DNA from: Pseudomonas rustica
GTDB lineage: Bacteria > Pseudomonadota > Gammaproteobacteria > Pseudomonadales > Pseudomonadaceae
Length of the DNA: 64,000 nt
Direction: 5' to 3'
Assembly (NCBI RefSeq): GCF_018336155.1
Contig: NZ_JAGYHF010000002.1
Location: 186,001-250,000 of the forward strand
Position 1 is the stretch's first letter. The number at the start of each line of letters is the position of its first letter. Positions 35,244-43,185 of this stretch are shown piece after piece. The position numbers were made by a program, and so were the translations under genes. The notes under the pieces were generated by a model. That model saw only the letters and a program-made list of their open reading frames with translations. It was not told the DNA's origin and did no database searches.

Positions 35244-37805
35244 TTAACTCAGCAGGCCTAACAACTTTGCCTTCGCGACCGCCTGAGTGCGGCGCTCTAC
35301 GCAGAGCTTTACGTTAATACGTCGAGCGTGAGTCTTTACCGTGTGTAACGAGATAAACATTTCATCGGCAATCTGTTGATTCGAATAACCGAGGGCAATC
35401 AGCTTTAAAACTTTCAGTTCGCGCTGACTCAACAAAGGCAAACTGGCGGAGTTTTCAAAATCCGCATGATGAGCCGATGGCAGCGCCACCGTTTGCAGCA
35501 TCTCGGCCCTGCGCAGACTCAACTCTTGCAACGCCTGACGGCACTGAAAATCCGCCGCCAGCCGCAGCCCCTGTCGCAAGGCTTTATCGGCTTCATCCTT
35601 GCGGCCGGCGAGCCACAAAAGCTCGGCGATGACCAGCTGCAATTCCGTGTGCAAGGCGTTCATCGCGCTGGATTGGGCCTGGTTCATCCTGCGCTGCAAC
35701 TGCGCCAGGTGCTCAGCGTCCATCGGCGAACCGGCAGCGCGAGCAAGGATCAGCAGGTATTCAATTCTCGGAATCAGCAACACGGTTGCTGGCGGAGCCT
35801 GCACAGCTTGAGCTCCTTGGTAATGGCGCAACACGCGGCTCAGCGCTTCACAAGCGAGATCCTGACGTTGCTGTTGCAACCAGAAATGGCTGCTGACCTG
35901 CAGCAGCACACCGCGATAGACCGTGTCGGGAATCTGCCGCTGCTGCATCAAGCGTTCAGCCGCCCGGAGCCGATTGAAGGCCAGCTCAAAATCACGCTGA
36001 TTGGCCGCCAATTGCGCCTGTCCCAAATAGCCGTACAGCACTCGTTTGTCGTGGCTGCGCAGGCAATCATTCAGGCCACTTTGAAACAGTGCCGCCGCGC
36101 GTTCGTCCAGCCCCTGATTGAGTGCGAGGCGCCCGCGCAGCAGCGCGATCCTGCCGTGCAAAGGCGTCAGCCGCACAGTGTGTTCGCGAAGCAATTCATC
36201 CATGTTGCTCAGTAACGCCTCGGCCCGCGCACTCGCACCGCGCTGTTCGAGCAGGTGCGCATGATCAAGTTCGAGCAGGCCTTCGAAGACCAATGAATCA
36301 TGCGCCCGCGCCAGGCAAAGCGCTTGCCGGTTGAACGCCTGCGCCACGTCGAGTTCACCGCGCAGAAATGCCTGCTGAGTCAGCCCCGACAGGCACAGCA
36401 GCCGGGTTGGCCACGTCTCGGGGGCCAGCTCGGCCAGCGCCTGCTGAAAGTGTTCCTGCGCAGGCTGCATCTGCCCTTGCAAATGCAGGAGCCAACCCTG
36501 TTGCGCCTGCCAACGGGCAATTAACTGCCGCTCGGATTGCGCTGACGGTTGTGGCAGGAATCGCGTCATATGCGCAATGCATTGTTCTGCTTGTTCAAAT
36601 CGTCCGGCAAACAACAGCGCCCCGGTAAACAGCCCAACCAATTGCGGCGAACTCAAAATCAATTCTTCGCCCTGTTGCTCGTGCAATTGCAGCAACAACA
36701 CCACGGTCTGCTCTTCAAAAAGATGCTCAAAACTGAAGTGCTGCAACAGGCTGACCGCCACTTCGAATTCTTCGGCGAGCAGCGCTTGCTCGAAGGCCGA
36801 ACGCCAATCCTTGCCGACGGTAAAAAACTGACAGGCACGCCGATGCCAGGAACGGCTCGCCGGCCATTGCTCTTCGCGCATGACTTGCGCGAGCGGCGGG
36901 AACACTTGCAGCCATTCAGCCGATTCGTGCCACGGCTCGATAAAGCAGCCCAGCGTTTGCAGCGTGCGCAAGAGTTGCGCACCCTCGCCGGCACCGAACA
37001 AGTGCTCGCACAGTTCGGCATTGAATCGCGGCAGATGCGCCAACACCCGCCAGGCCTCGGCCAGCTCCGGCGTAAGGCTGCTGAAGAGTTCGTGTTGCAG
37101 ATAATCGAGCAGCGTATCGACCCGTTGTTGCGGTTGTAGACTTTGCGTCCAGTCGCACTTTTGCAGCAGCGCCATGCGCACCCCGGCGCACCAGCCGCCG
37201 GTGCGCTGGACAATTCGCCCGGCCACACTGTGGGCCTGCTCTGCCGTCAAATGCGTCAACGCACAGGCGATTTCGTCTTGGCTCAGGGCCAGCGTCGCGC
37301 TTTCAGATTCGTACAACTCGTCGTCGAGTAACAGGCGTGGCCAGTTGCATTGCGGACGTCGGCGCGTGCCGATCCACCACGTGAGTGCCGGACTGCTGAC
37401 CGCCAGCAAGCGATCAAGCAACGCATCCAGCGCCGGATCGGGCAGACGACAGTAATCGTCGATAAACAACCAGGTCGGCTCAGCCCAACGTGCCAGCGTC
37501 GCGATCAACCGCGCCTCATCCACCCGCTCGGGCAGTCCCAAGGTCTGCGCCAGACGCTGGCAGAAGTCGGCGGGACTGAGCGTTGCGCCAGCCAAAGGCA
37601 ACCACCGCACCTCGCACGCGGGCGGCGCCTGAAACAGACATTCAGCAAGCAATGCACTTTTGCCGCTGCCGGCCGGCGCGCACACCAGCCGCACCCGCGC
37701 CACGGATTCGAGCAATGGCGCGCTCAAACGCGTACGCGACTGATGATGGGAAGAAAGCCTGGGCAGAAATCCGCGGCGATCCAGGCAGGGCGTCATGGCG
37801 GTCAT
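35244..37805 (-). CDS. MalT-type LuxR-family ATP-dependent regulator (LAL)
   Basis: An 853-residue regulator. The ATG at 37805 is preferred because AAGAAGG lies eight bases upstream; an in-frame GTG at 37832 lacks a ribosome site. An STAND NTPase domain with Walker A APAGSGKS at 43-50 and the Walker-B-like WLFIDDY is followed by a winged-helix part and long TPR-like helical repeats (about 330-770). A C-terminal LuxR helix-turn-helix has LLSQRELKVLKLIALGYSNQ and FISLHTVKTHARRINVKL. It lies downstream of the DUF1302/DUF1329 pair on the same strand, separated by a terminator, and probably activates that pair. Ligand unknown. Confidence 0.9.
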   Translation of the reverse strand: MTAMTPCLDRRGFLPRLSSHHQSRTRLSAPLLESVARVRLVCAPAGSGKSALLAECLFQAPPACEVRWLPLAGATLSPADFCQRLAQTLGLPERVDEARLIATLARWAEPTWLFIDDYCRLPDPALDALLDRLLAVSSPALTWWIGTRRRPQCNWPRLLLDDELYESESATLALSQDEIACALTHLTAEQAHSVAGRIVQRTGGWCAGVRMALLQKCDWTQSLQPQQRVDTLLDYLQHELFSSLTPELAEAWRVLAHLPRFNAELCEHLFGAGEGAQLLRTLQTLGCFIEPWHESAEWLQVFPPLAQVMREEQWPASRSWHRRACQFFTVGKDWRSAFEQALLAEEFEVAVSLLQHFSFEHLFEEQTVVLLLQLHEQQGEELILSSPQLVGLFTGALLFAGRFEQAEQCIAHMTRFLPQPSAQSERQLIARWQAQQGWLLHLQGQMQPAQEHFQQALAELAPETWPTRLLCLSGLTQQAFLRGELDVAQAFNRQALCLARAHDSLVFEGLLELDHAHLLEQRGASARAEALLSNMDELLREHTVRLTPLHGRIALLRGRLALNQGLDERAAALFQSGLNDCLRSHDKRVLYGYLGQAQLAANQRDFELAFNRLRAAERLMQQRQIPDTVYRGVLLQVSSHFWLQQQRQDLACEALSRVLRHYQGAQAVQAPPATVLLIPRIEYLLILARAAGSPMDAEHLAQLQRRMNQAQSSAMNALHTELQLVIAELLWLAGRKDEADKALRQGLRLAADFQCRQALQELSLRRAEMLQTVALPSAHHADFENSASLPLLSQRELKVLKLIALGYSNQQIADEMFISLHTVKTHARRINVKLCVERRTQAVAKAKLLGLLS

Positions 37806-37893
37806 CGAGTGAGCCTTCTTATCGTTGTGCACTCACCCTAGCCCGCTCCGGGCACCTTGTTGACGAGTATTCAGCGCGCTGATTGCGGCCCAT

Positions 37894-37921
37894 AAAAAAG
37901 GCGACCGAGTGGTCGCCTTTT
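37894..37921. terminator. Bidirectional intrinsic terminator between DUF1329 and LuxR genes
   Basis: Stem GGCGACC/GGTCGCC (37900-37906/37911-37917), loop GAGT, flanked by six A and four T. It lies 24 bases past the DUF1329 stop on the minus strand. Confidence 0.85.
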
Positions 37922-37944
37922 GCCTTGCCGATGTATCCAGACCG

Positions 37945-39312
37945 TTACCGAACGCCCTCGGCGCGCAAGGCCGATGGCGTGTAATCCGCCGCCTTGGCTT
38001 CGAAGCCGAATTCGTAACTGTGTTTCTCTTCGTTCTTCATGCCCAGGGCAATGTAGCGACCGGCAATGATGTCGTAGAGCGCTTCGAGGGTGTAAGCCTG
38101 GGCCTGATGCTCGTAGTGATATTCAGAGTGACCTTCGGCCACGCGCCACAGTTGACCGCGACCGTCATAGTGATCGACCAGTGCGACTTGCCAGCTGTCC
38201 TCATCGATGTACATGTGGCGCTTGGCGTAGATGTGCCGCTCGTTCGGTTTCACCGTACCGATCACCTCCCAGACACGGTGCAGTTCGTAACGGGTCAGAT
38301 CCTGATTGATGTGCCCGGCCTTGACGATGTCGTCGTATTTCAGGCTCGGCGAATCGAGTTTGTAGCTGTTGTACGGGATGTACATTTCCTTTTTGCCGAC
38401 CAGTTTCCAGTCGTAGCGATCCGGTGCGCCGGAAAACATGTCGAAGTTGTCCGAAGTACGCAGGCCATCAGCCGCCGTGCCCGGGCCGTCATACGCCACT
38501 TGCGGCGCGCGGCGAACCCGACGCTGGCCGGCGTTGTAAATCCACGCTAGACGCGGCTCCTTCACCTGATCGAGGGTTTCGTGCACCAGCAGTACGTTGC
38601 CGGCCAAACGCGCCGGCGCGGTCACTGACTGTTTGAAAAAGGTCAGCACGTTGGCGGCTTTTTCCGGGTCGATATCCTTGATCAGTTGCGGCACGGCGAT
38701 CTCTTCTTCGAAGCGGATCGGCGTGAAGCTGCCGTTAGTCTGCGGGGTCACCTGAGTGATGATGCGTTTGACGTTGCCACCGTGATAACGGGTGATGTGG
38801 TTCCACAACACCTCGACGCCGTTCTTCGGAATCGGGAAGGCGTAGTAGCGGTTGCCGGTGAAATTGGCCAGGCCATTGCCATCGTTGATGGTGGTGACGT
38901 TGAGCGCACTGCGCTTGGCCGACTCGTAGATTTCCGGCGGCACGGCGACGGTGCGGTGAGTGGTGTAGACCGGAATTTTGTAGGTTTCAGGGTAACGCTT
39001 GAACATCGCCACCTGGCCTTCGGACAGCTTGTCTTTGTACTTGTCGACGTTGGCCGGGGTGATGGTGAACAACGGTTTCTCGTTGGCGAACGGGTCGGCG
39101 AGGAAACCTTTGCTGTCCACCGCGGCGGCGTTTTTCGGGATACCGCCGGTCCACGCCGGAATCGAGCCATCGGCGTTGCCGGCCTTTTCAGCACCGAGCG
39201 GGGTCAGGCTGGTGCCGAGTTTGTTCGCTTCATCCGGCGACACCGCCGCCATGACGTTGGCCGCCAGCACACTCAGGGCCAGCACACCACATTGCAGAAT
39301 CATTTTGCGCAT
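37945..39312 (-). CDS. DUF1329 family exported protein
   Basis: A 455-residue protein with signal peptide MRKMILQCGVLALSVLAANV, cleaved near VMAA. It matches DUF1329: NKLGTSLTPLGAEKAGNADG, then PAWTGGI, NRYYAFPIPKNGVEVLWNHI, YNAGQRRVRRAPQVAYDGPG and RHMYIDEDSWQVALVDHYDG. The ATG at 39312 is preferred to that at 39321, which abuts the AAGG with no spacer. The family has a LolB/outer membrane lipoprotein-carrier-like fold and is nearly always encoded with a DUF1302 protein, as here. It is likely a periplasmic or outer membrane partner in uptake or export of a hydrophobic compound; substrate unknown. Confidence 0.88.
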   Translation of the reverse strand: MRKMILQCGVLALSVLAANVMAAVSPDEANKLGTSLTPLGAEKAGNADGSIPAWTGGIPKNAAAVDSKGFLADPFANEKPLFTITPANVDKYKDKLSEGQVAMFKRYPETYKIPVYTTHRTVAVPPEIYESAKRSALNVTTINDGNGLANFTGNRYYAFPIPKNGVEVLWNHITRYHGGNVKRIITQVTPQTNGSFTPIRFEEEIAVPQLIKDIDPEKAANVLTFFKQSVTAPARLAGNVLLVHETLDQVKEPRLAWIYNAGQRRVRRAPQVAYDGPGTAADGLRTSDNFDMFSGAPDRYDWKLVGKKEMYIPYNSYKLDSPSLKYDDIVKAGHINQDLTRYELHRVWEVIGTVKPNERHIYAKRHMYIDEDSWQVALVDHYDGRGQLWRVAEGHSEYHYEHQAQAYTLEALYDIIAGRYIALGMKNEEKHSYEFGFEAKAADYTPSALRAEGVR

Positions 39313-39335
39313 TGCATTCATCCTTCTCGGGCAGA

Positions 39336-41129
39336 TCAGAAGTTCACGCCGAAGCTCAGGGCCACGAAGTCACGGTCTTCGAGGACGTTGTAGTCACCGC
39401 CAAAGAAGTCGGTGTAACTGAGGCTCGCGGTGTAGGTGTTGCGGTAGTCGGCATCGACGCCGACGCTGATCGCTTTCGCGCCTTCGTTGAACAGGCCGTT
39501 GGGCCCGTAACCGGCAACGTCATGCGACCACGACAGATTGGGTTTGAAGTTGATCCCGCCGACCACGTTGGCGTAATCGAGGATCGCCCGGGCGCGGTAG
39601 CCCCACGACGTCGATGTGACAAAGCCGTCGGTGTCGCCGCCGAAACCGTACTGGCCGTACACCGAATCGCGGCCATAACGCAGCTGACTGCGCGACTCCA
39701 GACCACCGACGTGCACCACCGCCGCTTCGCCGACTACGGTCAGACGTTCAGCGCCCAACACCTGATCGAAGAAGTGCGTGAGGGTGCTCTGCACTTGCGT
39801 CACTTCTTTACGGCGATAACCTTTGTTGTCCGCGCCCGGCGACGTCGCCAGTGGCGAGGCCGCACCGCCGGCAATCGGGTTGAGCAGCGCCAGCGTCAAG
39901 TCGTTGGTGTTGACCTGCACCGGCGCGTTGGGCCGGTAACTGATCTCGCCAGTCCACGCGGTACCGGTGGGCAAAGTGGTGGAGAAACTAGCGCCGTACA
40001 GGCGAATGTCTTCCGGGTATTCAAGGTAGTACTGACCGCGTCCGAGCATCACACTCTGTGCCAGACCCGCACCGCTGCCCGGCGCCAGACCGTTGGCAAT
40101 CCCGACCATGCCCGGCAATGCCGCCAGCGTCGAAAGCCCCGCCGTGGTGGTGCCCACCGTTGGCGTGCGGCTGTGGTAATTCATGAAGTAGAGGCCGTAC
40201 TCGGTATCGTCGCCGAGCCAGCGCAGCGCCGTGCCCCACTGCCCGGAATCCCGCGCATCGCGGTCGCCGCCACGGGGAATCACCACCCCTTCGCGAGTGA
40301 CCTGAATGCCCTGACCGAATGCCTGGGTCAACGGCACAAACGGTGCAATCGCTGGACTGCCGACGGTGTAGCCGTTGTTGCAACCATCCGCCGCCACGTC
40401 GACACCGAAGAACGTGCCGCAGTTGTCGAGAACGGTCTGATCCCACTCCAGTTGGTAAAAGCCTTCAACCGTCAGTTGATCGGTCAGACCTTGCGAACCG
40501 AACAACATGTTCACCGGAATCAGGCCTTCCTTGATCTCGGCACCGGGACGGCGAAACGCGGAAACGTCGACCGGGTTGATGCTGTTGATCGAGTTGCCGA
40601 TGAAGGTACTTTCGCCCCAACTCACCACCTGCTTACCGGCGCGCACAGTGCCGGGCAAATCAGCGATGGAATAGTTGTGATAGACGAAGGCATCGAGAAT
40701 CTGCGCGCCGGAAGACTTGGCGCCTTCCTTGCGACCGCTGTCGCTGATCTGTTTGAACTCGCGGTCTTCGTCCTTCAGCTCGAAGTCGTACCAATACTTG
40801 CCGCGCACAAACACACCGGTGTCGCCGTACTTCAGTTCGAGGTCGTGAATGCCTTTGAAGATTTTCGAAAAGGTCTCGCCTTTCTTGAAGTTCAGGCGCC
40901 CGTCATCACCCGTGGAAGATTGCCCGGTACCGCCGTTGACCGTGCCGACCAGCGACTTGTCGGCATCGCGCATGCCCCAGCTCGCCCCGATCGACAAGGA
41001 CGAGTCGAACGTCCCTTCGATTTCGCCGATGTTGAACGAAACCGCCTGCGCCTGGGCACAGCAACCCAGAGCCACCGCAGCGGCCAGCGCTTGCGGTGTG
41101 AAGATGGCGCGCATTGTTGTTTTTGTCAT
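39336..41129 (-). CDS. DUF1302 family outer membrane protein
   Basis: A 597-residue protein. Signal peptide MTKTTMRAIFTPQALAAAVA, cleaved near AQAVS; then SFNIGEIEGTFDSSLSIGAS, VRGKYWYDFELKDED, VVSWGESTFIGNSINSINPV, and a C-terminus ending in F (VALSFGVNF), fitting a beta-barrel. An in-frame extension to 41348 is rejected because the signal peptide starts at 41129. Partner of the DUF1329 gene 23 bases downstream. Likely forms an outer membrane pore or a docking barrel for hydrophobic molecules; regulated perhaps by the MalT-like gene and the palindrome at 41322. Confidence 0.88.
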   Translation of the reverse strand: MTKTTMRAIFTPQALAAAVALGCCAQAQAVSFNIGEIEGTFDSSLSIGASWGMRDADKSLVGTVNGGTGQSSTGDDGRLNFKKGETFSKIFKGIHDLELKYGDTGVFVRGKYWYDFELKDEDREFKQISDSGRKEGAKSSGAQILDAFVYHNYSIADLPGTVRAGKQVVSWGESTFIGNSINSINPVDVSAFRRPGAEIKEGLIPVNMLFGSQGLTDQLTVEGFYQLEWDQTVLDNCGTFFGVDVAADGCNNGYTVGSPAIAPFVPLTQAFGQGIQVTREGVVIPRGGDRDARDSGQWGTALRWLGDDTEYGLYFMNYHSRTPTVGTTTAGLSTLAALPGMVGIANGLAPGSGAGLAQSVMLGRGQYYLEYPEDIRLYGASFSTTLPTGTAWTGEISYRPNAPVQVNTNDLTLALLNPIAGGAASPLATSPGADNKGYRRKEVTQVQSTLTHFFDQVLGAERLTVVGEAAVVHVGGLESRSQLRYGRDSVYGQYGFGGDTDGFVTSTSWGYRARAILDYANVVGGINFKPNLSWSHDVAGYGPNGLFNEGAKAISVGVDADYRNTYTASLSYTDFFGGDYNVLEDRDFVALSFGVNF

Positions 41130-41321
41130 GCGTCTTCCCCGGTGAGTGACAGAAGGCCCCACCCTACTGCCGCCACCACCGGACGATAAGCGCACCAAGG
41201 AGGTATTCACGCTGTCGCTCGAAAGGATGAATGCCCGCACAGCACGGGGCTTTGCGCGATCCATGAGTGAGCTGGATGGACGATCATCAGCGCAGCGCAT
41301 GGTGCATGCCGGGACACAGCG

Positions 41322-41344
41322 ACTGTTGCATGCTCCGCAACAGT
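41322..41344. promoter_or_regulatory. Perfect 8-bp inverted repeat upstream of the DUF1302 operon
   Basis: ACTGTTGC-N7-GCAACAGT, 193 bases upstream of the DUF1302 start, in the 721-base gene-free stretch 41130-41850. The size and symmetry suit a dimeric regulator such as a LuxR protein. No binding evidence. Confidence 0.4.
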
Positions 41345-41504
41345 GCATGTCCGGAATCGCTATTTTTCCTAAAGGCCGAACTGCTTATTCTGAGCGGGCT
41401 TTCACGGGATACGCCGAAAAGCGCCGAAGCACTGGCCATGAGCAACGCTGGCCATTGCTGACAGATTTCAGATGAATCGATAGGTCGGTTTATCGCCCCG
41501 GTGT

Positions 41505-41579
41505 TCACTGACGTTGATTTGTAGCTCCTTGATCCAACGTCTTACCTTGGCCGCTGCGTTTGCAGCGGCCTTTTTTATG
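41505..41579 (+). repeat. Duplicated flank, copy 1, containing an intrinsic terminator
   Basis: The segment 41522-41579 is identical over 58 bases to 42235-42292, and similarity extends left to the shared tcactgac. It contains stem GGCCGCTGC/GCAGCGGCC (41549-41557/41562-41570), loop GTTT, then six T: a plus-strand terminator. No recognisable plus-strand gene ends just before it. Confidence 0.9.
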
Positions 41580-41788
41580 CCTCGAATAAAGTTTCTGCCC
41601 CCGCCCTACGCGAAGTTTCCGAAAGGGACATCGGAAATTTCTTTCTGCGTGTAACGAATTAACCGGCGAATTTCCTAAATAGCGAAATCTCACTCGACTC
41701 CGCACAACTTGACTTACGACCTTATCGGAAACATCCGATCAAACTCTGTTGTAACTTGAAACGTATCAAGCAATGGCGGTTGACAGGG

Positions 41789-41851
41789 ATGTCATCTTTC
41801 GACCTACAGCAAGAGCGCGAATATCAGAAATTACTCAAGGAGATGTGGTAA
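41789..41851 (+). other. 20-codon open frame overlapping the next gene as TAATG (possible remnant)
   Basis: ATG at 41789 opens MSSFDLQQEREYQKLLKEMW, and its TAA (41849-41851) shares a base with the ATG of the 41851 gene. The frame is open back to 41663 without another ATG. It could be a leader peptide giving translational coupling, or the last codons of a lost toxin gene joined to its immunity gene. No strong ribosome site precedes it. Confidence 0.35.
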
Positions 41852-42111
41852 TGAACACCATTGAGCAAATCGTAAAAAATGAATCTTTGGATGACATCGT
41901 CACCGTATTCTCGCTGTTCAACGCGAATCCGCATCTGGACATGATGATCAGACGTTATAACCGAGAGCTGATCTCCGAATACGGAGCTTTGGAAATGGCA
42001 TACGCGCGCCTTCTTGCTGCTGGTGTATTGGCACACGGCGACAAAGGCTTGGCAGCCAAAGGCCCAAACTGGAAAGCCCCAAAATTCATGATAGAAAACA
42101 GATACTCCTAA
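41851..42111 (+). CDS. Small protein with GPNWK..KF signature (immunity-like, unknown)
   Basis: An 86-residue soluble protein, MNTIEQIVKNESLDDIVTVF at the start and GLAAKGPNWKAPKFMIENRY near the end. AAGGAG at 41837-41842 gives a sound start. It is clearly related to the last 80 residues of the protein at 42514-43137: both have E(S/N)L.D(I/L).(T/S)V, P.LD....RY..E, GVLA.G and GPNWK.P.F.I..RY. G+C is low (19 of 60 bases at 41821-41880). Small size, low G+C, duplication with flanks and the coupled upstream frame suggest an immunity or antitoxin gene, but I do not recognise the family and no toxin gene is intact here. Confidence 0.6.
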   Translation: MNTIEQIVKNESLDDIVTVFSLFNANPHLDMMIRRYNRELISEYGALEMAYARLLAAGVLAHGDKGLAAKGPNWKAPKFMIENRYS

Positions 42112-42146
42112 CCGGACCATCAAGCCTGAGTTTGATGGTTCTTTTC

Positions 42147-42216
42147 TCAGAACGAAGACTTCTGTAAATGCGCCATCAATTGTCCAAGCGCCTCCATATT
42201 TATCTCAAAGATGCGC
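42147..42216 (-). pseudogene. Relic of the 3' end of an SDR gene
   Basis: On the minus strand this reads ...NMEALGQLMAHLQKSSF and a TGA stop, matching the C-terminus ...NIEALKEMMANLQKYSL of the intact SDR at 43186-44097. Ungapped DNA identity is 35 of 48 bases from 42158 against 43197, followed by a shared gatgcgc. The relic stops abruptly at the start of repeat copy 2 (42217). Confidence 0.8.
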
Positions 42217-42292
42217 TCACTGACTTTTGATTTTTAGCTCCTTGATCCAACGTCTTACCTTGGCCGCTGCGTTTGCAGCGGCCTTTTTTATG
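42217..42292 (+). repeat. Duplicated flank, copy 2, containing an intrinsic terminator
   Basis: 58 bases (42235-42292) identical to copy 1. Terminator stem GGCCGCTGC/GCAGCGGCC at 42262-42270/42275-42283, loop GTTT, six T. It follows the first small gene and the SDR relic; the rest of the gap to 42513 is A+T-richer and shows nothing further. Confidence 0.9.
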
Positions 42293-42513
42293 GGCGCCGT
42301 TTTGCCCACCTCTCCTGCATTCATCAGGAAGTTTTCCCATCAGTTGTAGGAAATCTCTTTTTGACCCGCTGATGCCAAGCTTTTAGTCGGGGCTAAAGAT
42401 TATTCATACAAATACGCGCGTCATTACTGACGAACGATGCAGATATGTCCGTTCAAAAGCTGATGTAGGTTAATCGCTCCGAAAATCCGAAAAACTTGCA
42501 GCGAGTAAAACGA

Positions 42514-43137
42514 ATGTTGGAACAAGATTCTGTTAAAGCCGCAGAGACAAAAATCGAAAGAAAAGGATCTGCTGCCGACCTCATCATGCTTGCGCGTCTT
42601 GATGCCATCCTGGAGTGCAAGCTTGCGATGACCGACACCGATCGCCGGTACTATGCGCATGCGATTCGAATGATGGAGCGATTCAGAGCGATGGGGCTTG
42701 CTGACGACTACATTCCCAAAAGCAATCCGTCGCTTTGGAATAACGTCCATTCGGCCACACTTGAAGATTTCAAACTGGGTGACGATGAGGCATTGCGCTA
42801 CACCGCCGAGGCGATTGACGCTGCGAAAAAGCAGGAGCTGGAAGCATTTGAATGCATCAGCAGAATCAAGAGTTCGCCTGCAAAACTCGAGCAGGCTGTC
42901 AGGCAAGAAAATCTCAGGGATTTGTTATCAGTGTTGGCAATCGGTTTGGCATTTCCCGCCCTCGATACACTGTTCGGGCGTTATCGATTTGAAGTCATTG
43001 CGCGCGGTGAACTGTGTAAAACATACGAGGAATTATTTCATGAGGGCGTATTGGCTGAGGGCACAGAGGCTGTCGCCATTTCGGGCCCAAATTGGAAACT
43101 CCCGGAATTCATAATTGATAAACGGTACGAGGAATAA
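42514..43137 (+). CDS. Two-part protein ending in the GPNWK..EF domain (immunity-like, unknown)
   Basis: A 207-residue soluble protein. Its first 125 residues are helical and charged (SAADLIMLARLDAILECKLA, MTDTDRRYYAHAIRMMERFR), and its last 80 (ENLRDLLSVLAIGLAFPALD, YEELFHEGVLAEG, ISGPNWKLPEFIIDKRYEE) are a diverged copy of the 86-residue protein at 41851. The ATG at 42514 is chosen; an in-frame TTG at 42496 is possible, and neither has a strong ribosome site. The gene lies between terminator copy 2 and the convergent SDR gene, whose 3' end also exists as a relic after the first paralogue. Function unknown; an immunity-type role is inferred from architecture. Confidence 0.6.
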   Translation: MLEQDSVKAAETKIERKGSAADLIMLARLDAILECKLAMTDTDRRYYAHAIRMMERFRAMGLADDYIPKSNPSLWNNVHSATLEDFKLGDDEALRYTAEAIDAAKKQELEAFECISRIKSSPAKLEQAVRQENLRDLLSVLAIGLAFPALDTLFGRYRFEVIARGELCKTYEELFHEGVLAEGTEAVAISGPNWKLPEFIIDKRYEE

Positions 43138-43185
43138 AAGAAAGAGCCTCGCCACGTCGAGAACGCAGCGAGGCTAAAACGTCCC

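Noticed and set aside
39312..41189. Long open frame antisense to the DUF1302 gene
   Set aside because: The minus-strand gene has signal peptide and family motifs; the plus frame is compositional shadow.
41146..41475. 109-codon plus-strand open frame upstream of terminator copy 1
   Set aside because: No ribosome site or family resemblance, and it contains the 41322 palindrome; it probably is not coding, although the terminator after it has no other obvious gene.
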